The notes under the pieces are model-generated. The model searched no databases. It was not told where the DNA came from and was given only the letters and a program-made list of their open reading frames with translations. The translations under genes were made by a program, and so were the position numbers. A stretch of DNA of 64,000 nucleotides from Desulfopila sp. IMCC35008 (lineage in GTDB: Bacteria > Desulfobacterota > Desulfobulbia > Desulfobulbales > Desulfocapsaceae): assembly GCF_010646885.2 (NCBI RefSeq), contig NZ_CP050700.1, positions 3,188,501 through 3,252,500 on the forward strand. Reading direction: 5' to 3'. Below, piece after piece: positions 18,670-28,342 of this stretch (positions are counted from its first letter, which is position 1; each line of letters starts with the position of its first letter).

Positions 18670-19353
18670 TTAGCTACCACTATGGTCTTGATTTTCCTTG
18701 GTGAACAACACAAGTGCCCTTTCTGCACCGGAGTTGGGTAAATGGAAAATCCTCTTTTCACAACAATTGAAACCACCATTTTTTATATGCTCTGCAGCAT
18801 TTTCCAATTCTTCCTGCCAGCGTGGGCCTTTCATACAGATTACACATGCACCGGACTGTGCAAAACGTGCCGTCATGTCAAGAAAGCCACTGATCTCTGT
18901 TACCGCCCGACTGGTTACATGGGTAACCCCCATGTCAGCAGGGAGTAGTGTGTCATCTTCAGCCCTGCATTCAAAAACGCCCACATCCCCGACGCCAACT
19001 GTCCGGATAATATGATTCAAAAAAGTAACCCTCTTTCGTCGCGGCTCGACCAGGGTGACATGCAACCCGGGCATAGCAGCTTTCAGTACCAGACCGGGAA
19101 AGCCCGCCCCGGTGCCGATATCCAGCAAGTGGTCGTCATCATGCAATAGTGGTAACAGGGTGAGGGAATCAAGAAAATGATTTTCTATGATTTCTTTATC
19201 AGCTGTCCCTTTTGCGATCAGGTTTACCCGGCGACTCCACTTTTTCAGCTCCACATAATATGTGTAGAGTCTCCCTATACCTGCACTATCCAGAGAAAGT
19301 TCCAGCCGGGAGAGTCCATCCGCTATGGTTGATGTAAATAAATCCTGTTTCAA
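18670..19353 (-). CDS. rsmG: 16S rRNA (guanine527-N7)-methyltransferase RsmG
   Basis: This is RsmG (formerly GidB), 227 residues. It methylates N7 of G527 in 16S rRNA using S-adenosylmethionine. The SAM motif LDIGTGAGFPGLVLK and the following VTLVEPRRKRVTFL are diagnostic, as are VTSRAVTEI and MKGPRWQEEL. The apparent start is TTG at 19353, with AGG about eight bases upstream, because no in-frame ATG fits the N-terminal helix. It lies 9 bp from the end of hisD on the same strand. Unlike many genomes it is not next to mnmG here. Confidence 0.95.
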   Translation of the reverse strand: MKQDLFTSTIADGLSRLELSLDSAGIGRLYTYYVELKKWSRRVNLIAKGTADKEIIENHFLDSLTLLPLLHDDDHLLDIGTGAGFPGLVLKAAMPGLHVTLVEPRRKRVTFLNHIIRTVGVGDVGVFECRAEDDTLLPADMGVTHVTSRAVTEISGFLDMTARFAQSGACVICMKGPRWQEELENAAEHIKNGGFNCCEKRIFHLPNSGAERALVLFTKENQDHSGS

Positions 19354-19362
19354 CGATACGAC

Positions 19363-20667
19363 CTATTTCACCCGAACCGCCACAGAATTGGCGTGCGCCG
19401 TCAGCCCTTCAAGTTTTGCCAGTCTTTGAATATGCTCACTGTCCGCCTTGAGCGCAGCCTTAGAGTAGCTGATGATAGAACTCTTTTTCAGGAATGTCTC
19501 CACCCCGAGCGCCGATGCGAACCGGGCCGTGCCCATGGTCGGTAAGACGTGGTTGGGTCCGGCTATATAGTCTCCAGCAGCCTCCGGAGTATGGCCCCCC
19601 AGAAAAATAGCTCCGGCATGGCGGATAAACGGCACCTGGGCCCATGGATCCTCAATAATCAGCTCGAGATGCTCTATGGCAATGTCATTAGCAAGCTCAA
19701 TGGCCTCTTCCAGCTCTTCAACGACGAGGATTACGCCCCTGTCACGCAGTGACTGCTCCGCAATTTCTTTTCGCCCAAGTGCAGTAAGTTGCTTTTGCAA
19801 CTCTGCAGGTAATCCATCGGCCACCCGTTGCGAAGTGGTCACCACAACCGCCAAAGCCTGCGTGTCGTGTTCGGCCTGTGCCAGCATATCAGCCGCAACG
19901 CTCTCAACGCTGGCTGAATCATCCGTCACCACCAGCACCTCTGAGGGACCGGCTATCATATCGATCCGGACCATGCCGGAGACCAGCCTTTTGGCCTCGG
20001 TGACAAACTGGTTACCCGGCCCCACGATCACATCCACCTTGGGAATCTGCTCAGTACCGTAAGCAAGGGCCGCAATCCCCCAGGCAGACCCGGCCTTGAA
20101 TACCTCGGTGATACCGATTTCCTGGGCTGCCACCAGAAGATGTGGACTGACGCCTCCATTTTCATCCGGCGGGGTGACCATAACCCGTCGTGGTACCCCG
20201 GCAATACCTGCCGGAATTCCGTTCATCAATACCGAGGAGACCAGAGGAGTGGATCCACCCTTCCCGCCAGGGACATAAAGGCCGGCACAATCGACAGGTC
20301 GCACCAAACGACCGACAATGGTACCATCCTCCCGTGTCTGCAGCCACGAATCCTCCATCTCCCGCTCATGAAAGGACTGGATGCGTTCGACAGCAAGAGC
20401 CAGGGAGGCAAGGAAGTCCTCATCCACCTGCTCATAAGCCATTTTAAGTTCATCCGTGGATACCTGAAGCTGATCCACGGTCAGGTTTGGCGAATCAAAC
20501 TTGCGACTGAACTCAGCAACTGCCTCATCGCCATTCTCCTTCACCTGCTGTAAAATCTCTTCCACGGCGTGCTGGCAGGAGGTATCAGCATCCTGAAACC
20601 TGTTTAACAGATTTTCTATGATCTTTTCACCTTCCGACGAGGTATTCGATACGGGTTGTATAATCAT
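19363..20667 (-). CDS. hisD: Histidinol dehydrogenase
   Basis: This is HisD, about 434 residues. It is the zinc- and NAD-dependent enzyme that converts L-histidinol to L-histidine in two oxidation steps. Conserved segments include CAGLYVPGGKGGSTPL, DVIVGPGNQFVTEAKR, IAGPSEVLVVTDD, LAQAEHD (zinc/base region) and GPNHVLPTMGTARFAS. I chose ATG at 20667; a TTG 15 bp upstream has no ribosome site. It is the first gene of a compact minus-strand run hisD-rsmG and is separated from the divergent ahbD by about 320 bp. No other his genes are present in the window. Confidence 0.96.
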   Translation of the reverse strand: MIIQPVSNTSSEGEKIIENLLNRFQDADTSCQHAVEEILQQVKENGDEAVAEFSRKFDSPNLTVDQLQVSTDELKMAYEQVDEDFLASLALAVERIQSFHEREMEDSWLQTREDGTIVGRLVRPVDCAGLYVPGGKGGSTPLVSSVLMNGIPAGIAGVPRRVMVTPPDENGGVSPHLLVAAQEIGITEVFKAGSAWGIAALAYGTEQIPKVDVIVGPGNQFVTEAKRLVSGMVRIDMIAGPSEVLVVTDDSASVESVAADMLAQAEHDTQALAVVVTTSQRVADGLPAELQKQLTALGRKEIAEQSLRDRGVILVVEELEEAIELANDIAIEHLELIIEDPWAQVPFIRHAGAIFLGGHTPEAAGDYIAGPNHVLPTMGTARFASALGVETFLKKSSIISYSKAALKADSEHIQRLAKLEGLTAHANSVAVRVK

Positions 20668-20991
20668 GGTTCTTCTATTCAATTTCGGGACAGTCGTTCA
20701 ACTCATCCCTTGATTTAAATGGACACGGTCTTGGTGGTGGGCAGATACTATACGCCATTTGAATCCAATAATAAAGGTTTACAGCGAATAGAAACCGCCC
20801 GAATATAGTCGCCCGACCCGAATTTACAAAGAAAAAACACAAAGGAAACAAATATATTCTTGTCGGCAAACCCTGAATTGTATATTCCGGTGTCCTCAAC
20901 TTTCTTTTCCTGATAAGATGTTTATCTTTGAATTGATTTATTTCAGAAACAACCAGCATGCCCTGAAACACCCATTATATAAGGAAAGTAT
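20668..20991. other. Divergent promoter region of hisD and ahbD
   Basis: This gene-free region lies between two divergent operons. For ahbD there is a clear ribosome site (AAGGAAAG) just before the ATG, but no obvious -35/-10 pair. For hisD a TATAGT hexamer on the minus strand near 20750 lacks a good -35 partner. No attenuator-like structure for hisD was recognised. Confidence 0.4.
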
Positions 20992-22059
20992 ATGGATTTT
21001 GAACCGAAGTGGATAGCCTGGGAAATAACCAGAAGGTGCAACCTCAAATGCGTCCACTGCCGCTCCTCATCTGAAGAGGAAGTTAAGGGACATCCAGACT
21101 TCAGCTTTACAGAAGCAAAAGCGATTCTTGATGACATCGCATCCTACGCCAGCCCTGTTATCGTACTATCTGGCGGCGAACCTCTGCTTCGTAAGGATGT
21201 TTTCGATATCGCCCGCTACGGGACCGATCTCGGCTTCAGGATGTGCCTGGCCACCAACGGCACCCTGGTAACAGAGGACACCTGTCAAAGTATCAAGGCG
21301 GCCGACATTAAGATGGTATCGTTGAGCCTTGACGGAGCAAAAGCTGAAACACACGACGATTTTCGTAATGAAAAGGGGGCGTTCGCAGGGACCATGAACG
21401 CTATCGAGCTGTTTAACAAATATCAGATCCCGTTTCTTATAAACTCCTCTTTTACAGTCCGCAACAAAGATGAAATTCCTGAGATTTATAAATTGGTGAA
21501 AGGGCTGGGCGCTACCGCCTGGTATATGTTCATGATCGTCCCAACCGGCCGCGGTGAAGACATCATGGAAGAGCTGATCCCTGAAAACTTATATGACGAA
21601 ATCCTTGAATGGCACTACCAGGTTGAGAAAGAGGAAAACGAATTATTGATGCGCCCGACCTGTGCGCCCCACTATTACCGGATTGTACGCCAGAAAGCCA
21701 AGGAAGAAGGTGAGAAGTTCGAACGACGCAACCTCAAGTTTTCCACTGGCGGCTCCAAGGGCTGCCTCGCCGGACAATTAATCTGTCTGATAGATGTGGA
21801 CGGCGAGGTGCTTCCGTGCAGTTACTTCCCAAAATCCGCAGGGAATATTAAAACCACTCGGTTCAAAAAAATATGGGAAGAGTCTGAGCTTTTCCTCAAC
21901 CTGAGGGATTTCAAGAGCTACAAGGGAAGCTGCGGTCAGTGTGAGTATGTGAATGTATGCGGTGGCTGCCGGGCCAGATCATACGCCATACATGGAGATT
22001 ATCTTGCACAGGAACCGTTCTGCAGCTATACTCCGGCAAAGATGCTGAAAAACCCGTAA
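20992..22059 (+). CDS. ahbD: Heme b synthase AhbD (radical SAM/SPASM)
   Basis: This is a 355-residue radical SAM protein. The cluster-binding motif is CNLKCVHC near residues 16-23. It has the SAM-binding GGEP loop ([12 protein letters not shown]) and a C-terminal SPASM-type region binding an auxiliary cluster ([17 protein letters not shown]). The sequence [14 protein letters not shown] and [18 protein letters not shown] match what I remember of AhbD. AhbD converts Fe-coproporphyrin III to heme by decarboxylating two propionates, in the siroheme-dependent route of sulfate reducers and archaea. hemE follows 29 bp downstream. The related AhbC (deacetylase step) is the main alternative, but the CAPHYYR segment favours AhbD. 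Confidence 0.8.
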   Translation: MDFEPKWIAWEITRRCNLKCVHCRSSSEEEVKGHPDFSFTEAKAILDDIASYASPVIVLSGGEPLLRKDVFDIARYGTDLGFRMCLATNGTLVTEDTCQSIKAADIKMVSLSLDGAKAETHDDFRNEKGAFAGTMNAIELFNKYQIPFLINSSFTVRNKDEIPEIYKLVKGLGATAWYMFMIVPTGRGEDIMEELIPENLYDEILEWHYQVEKEENELLMRPTCAPHYYRIVRQKAKEEGEKFERRNLKFSTGGSKGCLAGQLICLIDVDGEVLPCSYFPKSAGNIKTTRFKKIWEESELFLNLRDFKSYKGSCGQCEYVNVCGGCRARSYAIHGDYLAQEPFCSYTPAKMLKNP

Positions 22060-22088
22060 GGGTCCACAATTTCATCTAATATATAACT

Positions 22089-23108
22089 ATGAACGATACC
22101 TTCTTGAAAGCCTGCCGAGGTGAAAAAACGGATTACACCCCCATCTGGATGATGCGCCAGGCCGGACGCTATCTGCCCGAATACCAGAAAGTGCGAGGCA
22201 ACGTCACCTTCCTGGAACTGTGCAAATCGCCGGAGCTCTGTGTCGAGGTAACCCTGCAGCCTATTGATATACTCAATATGGACGCGGCCATCCTCTTCTC
22301 CGACATCCTGATCCTGATGGAAGCGATGGGAGCCCCACTCGACTTCCATGAAGGCAAAGGCCCCGTCTTTGCAAAAACCTATCGTGACCAGGAATCTATT
22401 GACAGCCTGGCCCTGCCGGACCCGGATGAAGAGACAGGTTTTGTCATGGAAACAATCCGGTTATTGAGGAAAGAGCTCAAGGTGCCCCTTATCGGTTTTG
22501 CCGGAGCGCCTTTTACTTGTCTCACCTACCTGGTGGAAGGCGGGAGCTCCAAGGTTTTCTGGGACACCAAGAAGATGATGTATACACAGCCCCATCTTTT
22601 CCACCTGTTAATGGAGAAGATCACTGCGGCAACAACCATCTACCTGCAGGCCCAGGCCAAAGCCGGAGCCCAGGCGTTGCAACTGTTTGACAGCTGGGCC
22701 GGTATACTCGCGCCCTGTGATTATGAAAAGTTTGTATTTCCCTATGTACAAAGAATCCTGGAAAGCCTGAGACTCTTTGAAATACCGCTTATTTATTTTG
22801 CCAATAACGGAGCTACCCTGCTCGAATATTCTGCCCGTTCCGGTGCCGATGTCGTCGGTCTCGACTGGAGGATTAACATCAGGGATGCAATCTATAAAGT
22901 TGGCAAAAAAGCGGTTCAGGGTAATATTGATCCGTTCGCCCTGCTGCTTCCAAAAGACGAACTAAAACAACGTATCGGAAAATTGCTTGATGATGCGCGT
23001 GATGCCCATGGTCACATTTTCAACCTGGGACACGGTATTCACCAGTTTACCCCACCCGAACAGGCAAAATATGCCGTCGAGTTCGTCCACGAACTGAGCG
23101 GCAGGTAG
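22089..23108 (+). CDS. hemE: Uroporphyrinogen decarboxylase
   Basis: This is HemE, 339 residues. It decarboxylates the four acetates of uroporphyrinogen III to give coproporphyrinogen III. Diagnostic segments are the N-terminal WMMRQAGRYLPEYQ, FSDILILMEAMG, GFAGAPFTCLTYLVEGG, QLFDSWAG and the C-terminal FNLGHGIHQFTPPE. It is therefore a true UroD and not a methyltransferase relative. It lies 29 bp after ahbD and is probably cotranscribed. The combination is notable because the AhbD route starts from siroheme and does not need HemE. Confidence 0.94.
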   Translation: MNDTFLKACRGEKTDYTPIWMMRQAGRYLPEYQKVRGNVTFLELCKSPELCVEVTLQPIDILNMDAAILFSDILILMEAMGAPLDFHEGKGPVFAKTYRDQESIDSLALPDPDEETGFVMETIRLLRKELKVPLIGFAGAPFTCLTYLVEGGSSKVFWDTKKMMYTQPHLFHLLMEKITAATTIYLQAQAKAGAQALQLFDSWAGILAPCDYEKFVFPYVQRILESLRLFEIPLIYFANNGATLLEYSARSGADVVGLDWRINIRDAIYKVGKKAVQGNIDPFALLLPKDELKQRIGKLLDDARDAHGHIFNLGHGIHQFTPPEQAKYAVEFVHELSGR

Positions 23109-23149
23109 TTCCCTGCGGGCAGGGCGTCATCCTGCCCGCACTTCCCGTC

Positions 23150-23761
23150 ATGAATACACCGATTCCCTCAATACACGACTGCCTGACTTACATGGAAGAA
23201 TTTTCCATGTATGAGAATATCCGCAGGCACTCCTTCATGGTAGCCCGCGTGGCCGATATTATTCTTCAAGGACTCCATGCGGCATCATCAGCTCCTGCGC
23301 CCCCATCAAGATCTCTGGTTGTAGCCGGTGCCCTGATGCATGATATTGCCAAAACAAAATGCATCAGGGAAGGCTGCAAACATGCTGATATCGGCAGAGA
23401 TATGTGCAGGGAACTAGGTTTCGAGACAATCGGGGAAATTGTCGCCAACCACGTTGTGCTGTCCGAATTCAACAGAAAAGCCTATAAAGAAGGTTATTTC
23501 AGTGCCATAGAACTCGTTTTTTATGCGGACAAGCGGGTAAAACATGACCAGGTCGTCCCACTACGTGAACGGCTCGAATACATCATCGATAAGTACAGCA
23601 ACAACGAAGCAATCAGGGAAGACTATATTCGTAAAAACTTTGAACAGTGCCAGGAAGTCGAGCATTACCTCTTTACCAGGCTTGATTTTTCACCGGATGA
23701 GATCACGAGCTTCCTTCCAGATTCTCCTGCCGACCTTCTCCATTATCTTCCGGAAAGATGA
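23150..23761 (+). CDS. HD-domain (HDIG-like) phosphohydrolase
   Basis: This is a 203-residue metal-dependent phosphohydrolase of the HD superfamily. The metal ligands appear in order: His in RRHSFMVA, the His-Asp pair in GALMHDIAKT, a further His in CKHADIG, and Asp in VFYADKRVKHD. Such small HD proteins hydrolyse nucleotides or phosphoesters; the substrate is not evident. It starts 41 bp after hemE and may belong to the same transcript. Confidence 0.8.
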   Translation: MNTPIPSIHDCLTYMEEFSMYENIRRHSFMVARVADIILQGLHAASSAPAPPSRSLVVAGALMHDIAKTKCIREGCKHADIGRDMCRELGFETIGEIVANHVVLSEFNRKAYKEGYFSAIELVFYADKRVKHDQVVPLRERLEYIIDKYSNNEAIREDYIRKNFEQCQEVEHYLFTRLDFSPDEITSFLPDSPADLLHYLPER

Positions 23762-23948
23762 CCTCGTGCCACAGCGACAAGGTCACATTCACTCGTAATT
23801 ACAGCATATAAAAACATTTCCAACTTAAACAAAATCATATTTTGTACTGCTGCTGATAATTCTATATAATCAAACAGGTGGTGTTCTACATCCTTGTATT
23901 GAGACGCCGTTACTATATATTTTTATTCCTTGTTTCCTCAACCCACTT

Positions 23949-24650
23949 ATGCAAAAAGCAACGGTAAAAGCTGACATAAAAAAGAACAGACTCTACTTCA
24001 CCATCGAAGGCCGTTTGACTAAAAAGAAACTGGACAGCCTGTACACCGATGTACGTTTCTGTGTTGCCGACCTGAAACCCGGTTTTGATGTCATCACTGA
24101 CCTTACCAAATGCAGCTTATCCTCATTGAGCGGGTTGCCGACTTTCATGAAGATAGCGAATTACCTTATAACCAACGAGGTTGGGTATGTAGTAAGAGTT
24201 GTTGAAGACGGACACCTTATCTTTAGACAGATAATCAACTTTGCCGAAAAATTCCAAGGATATGAAACGATTACCGTCTCAACGCTCGAAGAGGCTGAGG
24301 AAACCCTGGAAAATGCAGTCCGCAGAGATGGTGTTCGACTCACCCTCAACCTGAAGCCTATAAGCTATAACTCTGAAACTACGAATGGTACAGCAACCCT
24401 GGCCGACATTTCGATCAGTGGCTGCGCAGTCCAGGATGCTTCCGCTCCCGTTTCCCTTGATGATGAACTCACTCTCAACCTGACGTTCGAAGAAGACAGT
24501 GACGAGATTACGACATTACCCGTCTCCTGCCGGGTTGTCCGGTCTGAAGAAGGATCTTTCGCCGTCCAGTACATCGATCTTGACGAGGAACAAAAGAAAA
24601 AATTATGGAATTGCATGGTAAGGATGACGGCAAAGGAGATTGAGTTATAA
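23949..24650 (+). CDS. PilZ-domain protein with N-terminal STAS-like domain
   Basis: This is a 233-residue cytoplasmic protein. The N-terminal 110 residues look like a STAS/SpoIIAA-like alpha-beta domain (FDVITDLTKCSLSSLSGL). The C-terminal 120 residues resemble PilZ, with an Arg-Arg pair (NAVRRDGVRL) followed by LADISISGCAV, matching the RxxxR...(D/N)xSxxG pattern of c-di-GMP binders. It may therefore be a c-di-GMP effector acting on motility, secretion or polysaccharide. The pattern is slightly relaxed, so binding is not certain. The small gene that follows overlaps or abuts its end. Confidence 0.68.
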   Translation: MQKATVKADIKKNRLYFTIEGRLTKKKLDSLYTDVRFCVADLKPGFDVITDLTKCSLSSLSGLPTFMKIANYLITNEVGYVVRVVEDGHLIFRQIINFAEKFQGYETITVSTLEEAEETLENAVRRDGVRLTLNLKPISYNSETTNGTATLADISISGCAVQDASAPVSLDDELTLNLTFEEDSDEITTLPVSCRVVRSEEGSFAVQYIDLDEEQKKKLWNCMVRMTAKEIEL

Positions 24651-24651
24651 A

Positions 24652-24825
24652 GTGGACAATGATAAAACACCACCCAAGGCCAACAGATACACATGCGCAG
24701 AGTATCGTGAAGAAATGATACTTGCAGGACTGCAACGCGCCCTCAACAGGAAAGATCTCAGCCCAGAGGAAAGAAAGGAACTCGAGCAGCAGATAGCTGA
24801 ACTTGAGAAAAAAATGGGACTTTGA
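24652..24825 (+). CDS. Small conserved acidic/helical protein
   Basis: This is a protein of about 57 residues with a short N-terminal segment containing RYTCAEYREEM. A predicted two-helix hairpin follows (LAGLQRALNRKDLSPEERKE, then a Glu/Lys-rich helix ending KKMGL). I recall similar short proteins with the same CxEYREEM and LSxEER pattern in many sulfate reducers, without known function. The start is probably GTG at 24652; a TTG at 24640 would overlap the PilZ gene but has its AAGGAG only one base away. It is likely translated together with the PilZ gene. Confidence 0.65.
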   Translation: MDNDKTPPKANRYTCAEYREEMILAGLQRALNRKDLSPEERKELEQQIAELEKKMGL

Positions 24826-24987
24826 GATGTAGCTATTTGCCCCTGCCCCCCCCTTTGCATGAACCATCATCACCTAACTATTCGTTTTTCAGGGTAAGTT
24901 TGGAGAAAACTCCTGTCACCCCTACCTGGAAAACGGACAGGAAGGCATGGAGTACGGCTCTCATATCCATTGAGTTACCTTCGCTTA

Positions 24988-25635
24988 CTATCCAACTTCC
25001 GCAACCTCTATCTTTTCAGTTTCTTCCTCACCAGCTCGCAACCAGTCCTTGACCCGTTGTTCGCTGAGCACAGTTTCCATATACATCCTAGACGTTTCAG
25101 ATACAGTCACGCCATAGGTTTGAAACCGGAAAACAACCGGGGCGAACATGCAATCCGCTATGGAAAACAAACCGAACAACCAGGGACCTTTTTCACTATA
25201 CTTTTCCCGTAGGGCAGACCAGATATCATCGACGCGCGTTATATCTTTTTGCAGGTTTTCCGATATCAGTACCTGTCGTCCTTTCGCCCGGCAGTTCATC
25301 GGCATATCCTCACGTAAGGTGAAGAACCCGGAGTGCATCTCTGCACAGCATGAGCGGGCCTCAGCTCTCATTGAGACATCATCCGGCCACCCCTTGCCGT
25401 CAAGGTATTGTTCCGAGATATACTCAAGTATGGCAAGCGAATCCCAGACGACCACATCACCGTCATAAAGAACCGGGACTTTGCCCGCCTTGCTATACCG
25501 AAGTATTTCAGATTTGGTAACCTTGGTCCCGAGTGGTATACGAATTTCCTCAAACGCAATATTATGTACGGCTGGGAGCAGCCACGCCCTCAGGGACCAG
25601 GATGAATAATTTTTATTGCCGATAACCAGTTGCAT
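24988..25635 (-). CDS. Glutathione S-transferase family protein
   Basis: This is a 215-residue GST-fold protein. The thioredoxin-like N-terminal domain starts LVIGNKNYSSWSLRAWLL, with the catalytic-type serine region SSWS. It is followed by GKVPVLYDGDVVVWDSLAI, the typical cis-Pro and Asp/Glu-Ser glutathione-binding motif. The C-terminal half is all-helical. It may conjugate or isomerise small electrophiles. Glutathione use in an anaerobe is uncertain, so another thiol is possible. Start: ATG at 25635 with AAGGAGG upstream. It converges with the small helical gene and is separated from galK by about 210 bp. Confidence 0.88.
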   Translation of the reverse strand: MQLVIGNKNYSSWSLRAWLLPAVHNIAFEEIRIPLGTKVTKSEILRYSKAGKVPVLYDGDVVVWDSLAILEYISEQYLDGKGWPDDVSMRAEARSCCAEMHSGFFTLREDMPMNCRAKGRQVLISENLQKDITRVDDIWSALREKYSEKGPWLFGLFSIADCMFAPVVFRFQTYGVTVSETSRMYMETVLSEQRVKDWLRAGEEETEKIEVAEVG

Positions 25636-25845
25636 AATCCTTTCCTCCTTAACGTTAATAGCCCGGATTTTTCATCAATTCATCAGGAATTTTTCAGAAT
25701 TCGATGGGACACCATCCCCATTAAGAATATTCGCAAGCCGCACCGCTTCAGGAAGGCAAGAGGAAATGATTACTGAGCCCTATAAAACCTGTTATCGACT
25801 CCTGGTCATCAATGATGATGAAGTGCAGTAAAAAATGTCTTTTTT

Positions 25846-27003
25846 CTACACTTTCTTAATGGAGGTACCATCGGATGCCACACACACATAAATCCGCGGT
25901 TCATCACCCGTCCGTTTTTCATACTCAGTTGCAACTTCCTGCACAAATCCCTGTTCATCCCCTTTGGCAACAAGGGCAACTGCGCAACCGGCAAAACCAG
26001 CCCCTGTCATGCGGGCACCATAACAGGCAGGATGTTCCATGGCACACTCAACCATCATGTTCAGCGCCTCACCAGACACATCGAAATCATCCCGCAGACT
26101 GCAATGGCTCTGGTACATGAGCTCTCCAAGTTCCTTGCCGGCCCCCTTGCTCATAGCCAGCGTCGCCTGCTTAACCCGGACATTTTCCGAGATGATATGT
26201 CTTGCCCGCGCATACTCCAGGGTCGAGAGACGTCCTTTATATTCAGCCAGCAGTGGCTCATCTGCCTCGCGCAGAGTTGCGACGCCCATGACCGCTGCCG
26301 CATTGTCACACTGTTGCCGTCGTTCGTTGTAGGCCGAATCGATAAGCCCGCGCCTGGTAGTTGTATCGAGTATGACGATGGAACTGTTTTCCGGCAGCGG
26401 GCAGGGGTGAAGGCTCAGGTCAGCAAAATCGATCAAGATCGCATGACCTTGCTGACCGCAGGCACAGATCATCTGGTCCATCAACCCGCAATTCATGCCA
26501 ACCCATTCGTTTTCCGCGCGCTGTGCCAGCCTGGCCATGTCAACGGGATCCCAGTTAAAGCCGGAACTATACGAAGCTGCTTTAAGGATCCCTACCTCCA
26601 GGGCCGCTGATGATGAAAGACTCGCCCCAACCGGGATATTACCGGTTATCACCATATCGAACCCCTTAAGCTGAAGACCTTTCTCCTGCAGCACCCAAAT
26701 ACATCCGGTGATATACTCACCCCAGGTGAATATGCCTTTTTCAAGGTGCGATAAGGAAAACTCAATACTCTCCTTGAAATCGGTAGTGACAATTCTCACC
26801 AGTTCATCCGGCCTCTTCGAAACCGCCATCATCAGGCAACGGTCTATGGCCATGGGCAGGACAAAGCCATTGTTGTAATCGGTATGTTCTCCAATGATAT
26901 TGACCCTGCCGGGAGAGGTGACGATCTGTTCGGGTGGCGCGTCAAATTCACGAACGAATCTCTCGCATAATTGAAGCTCCATTACGTTTAAACTCTGCTG
27001 CAT
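25846..27003 (-). CDS. galK: Galactokinase
   Basis: This is GalK, 385 residues, of the GHMP kinase family. It phosphorylates galactose at C1 in the Leloir pathway. The galactokinase signature GRVNIIGEHTDYNNGF, the ATP-binding GASLSSSAALEVG and the third GHMP motif GARMTGAGFAGCAVAL are all present. It lies 7 bp after galT on the same strand, with AAAGGAG before ATG. An AT-rich hairpin overlapping its stop codon (25821-25853) might end the transcript. No galE or galM gene is in the window. Confidence 0.95.
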   Translation of the reverse strand: MQQSLNVMELQLCERFVREFDAPPEQIVTSPGRVNIIGEHTDYNNGFVLPMAIDRCLMMAVSKRPDELVRIVTTDFKESIEFSLSHLEKGIFTWGEYITGCIWVLQEKGLQLKGFDMVITGNIPVGASLSSSAALEVGILKAASYSSGFNWDPVDMARLAQRAENEWVGMNCGLMDQMICACGQQGHAILIDFADLSLHPCPLPENSSIVILDTTTRRGLIDSAYNERRQQCDNAAAVMGVATLREADEPLLAEYKGRLSTLEYARARHIISENVRVKQATLAMSKGAGKELGELMYQSHCSLRDDFDVSGEALNMMVECAMEHPACYGARMTGAGFAGCAVALVAKGDEQGFVQEVATEYEKRTGDEPRIYVCVASDGTSIKKV

Positions 27004-27010
27004 ATATGAG

Positions 27011-28054
27011 TTACTCCTTTAACTGCTTGTAATGGATGAGAGATTGCGAACGAATCATCTCAGCAGCCTGCTCCGGCAGGATATCCCGCTGCGGACAGCC
27101 AAGCATCTCGTAACCGACCATGAATTTTTTGATATCGGCAGAGCGAAGCAAAGGAGGGTAATAGTGGGCATGCAGCTGCCAGTGATCGCTATCGCCATCT
27201 CCCATCGGTGCACCATGCCAGCCCATCGAATAAGGGAATGAAGTATTAAACAGGTTATCGTACCGAACAAGCAGTTCTTTCATGATCGCTGCCAGTCCAT
27301 CCCGCTGGGCTGCATCAATCCCACTCATCCTCAAGGTATGCCGTCTGGGAACAAGCAGAGTCTCAAAAGGCCAGATCGCCCAATAGGGTACAAGACAGAC
27401 CCACTGTTCGTTTACCGCCACGATCCGTTCGTCTTTCTCCAACTCCTTCTCTATATAGGTGAGCAGCAGATTGCGTCCATACTGTTGAAGATATTCTGCC
27501 TGGCACTTCTCTTCCTTGGCAGGTTCCTGGGGGATAAAATCACTGGCCCAGATCTGACCGTGGGGGTGCGGGTTGGAGCAACCCATTATTTCCCCCTTAT
27601 TCTCAAAAACCTGTACCCATCGATACTTTTGCTCAAGCTCAGCGGTTTGTGATTTCCAAACCTCCACAACTTTCGTCAAGGCAAGATGATCCATCTCCGC
27701 AAGTGTCAGGTCGTGCCGCCTGGAAAAACAGATAACCCGGCACGTACCGTCTGACGATTCCGACTGGAACAATCCGTCCTCATCACACTTCCAGTATTTT
27801 GCACAGTCATTCAGCGCACTGAAATCATTATCAAACACATAAGTGTATGGATAGTCTGGGTTGACCTGCCCCTGCATCCTGGTATTGCCCGGACAGAGGT
27901 AACATCCCTCATCATGTTCCGGGCGCAACCGCACTGTGCCATCTTCCACCTTCCCCTGCCAGGGCCGTTGGGTTCTCTGGGGTGAAAGCAACAACCATTC
28001 GCCAGTCAGCGGATTACGCCTTCGATGGGGTTTTGCATCATGCTGCATGTTCAT
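27011..28054 (-). CDS. galT: Galactose-1-phosphate uridylyltransferase
   Basis: This is GalT, 347 residues. It exchanges UMP between UDP-glucose and galactose-1-phosphate. The N-terminal [16 protein letters not shown], zinc-binding CYLCPG, and active-site [11 protein letters not shown] (the nucleophilic His of the HPH motif) are present. Its ATG overlaps the TGA of a truncated LacI-type reading frame (ATGA), so galT may once have been translationally coupled to its own regulator. It is followed by galK. Confidence 0.95.
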   Translation of the reverse strand: MNMQHDAKPHRRRNPLTGEWLLLSPQRTQRPWQGKVEDGTVRLRPEHDEGCYLCPGNTRMQGQVNPDYPYTYVFDNDFSALNDCAKYWKCDEDGLFQSESSDGTCRVICFSRRHDLTLAEMDHLALTKVVEVWKSQTAELEQKYRWVQVFENKGEIMGCSNPHPHGQIWASDFIPQEPAKEEKCQAEYLQQYGRNLLLTYIEKELEKDERIVAVNEQWVCLVPYWAIWPFETLLVPRRHTLRMSGIDAAQRDGLAAIMKELLVRYDNLFNTSFPYSMGWHGAPMGDGDSDHWQLHAHYYPPLLRSADIKKFMVGYEMLGCPQRDILPEQAAEMIRSQSLIHYKQLKE

Positions 28055-28257
28055 GTGGACTCCCTGACAATGAGCCGTGTCTTTCCGGCCGACACCACCG
28101 GTCTGCCTTTATCACAACCCATACCAATCTGTATAAGCAGCAGTTCTGCTGCACTTTTGCCGATATCGAACGAAACCTGATCCACCATCATCGGCGGCGG
28201 ATCCAGCAATGAGGAAAGCGGATTATTTGAAAATCTGGCCCGGGCAAGATCCTCTCA
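28051..28257 (-). pseudogene. C-terminal remnant of a LacI/GalR-family repressor
   Basis: Between fabF and galT the minus strand encodes about 66 residues without a start codon. They include LARARFSNNPLSSLLDPPP, DQVSFDIGKSAAELLL and [10 protein letters not shown], the typical end of a LacI-family effector domain. An in-frame TGA (28255-28257) precedes it, and an apparent one-base shift at SYE/EDLA marks the break. No helix-turn-helix or upstream part remains, so the DNA-binding region is deleted. Its TGA overlaps the galT start. It looks like the decayed local regulator of the galactose genes. Confidence 0.6.
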
Positions 28258-28342
28258 TACGAAGGACCAGCAAACGCCTGAGACTTCCAACGACACGATA
28301 GGCGAGACGGGTGTCGGGGATCTCCGTGTTTAAGCTGGTCGC

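Noticed and set aside
20675..20971. 98-codon minus-strand frame upstream of hisD
   Set aside because: Overlaps the hisD start and fills the divergent promoter region; no family features.
25821..25853. AT-rich hairpin overlapping the galK stop codon
   Set aside because: The stem is mainly A-T with mismatches and overlaps coding sequence, too weak to list as a terminator.
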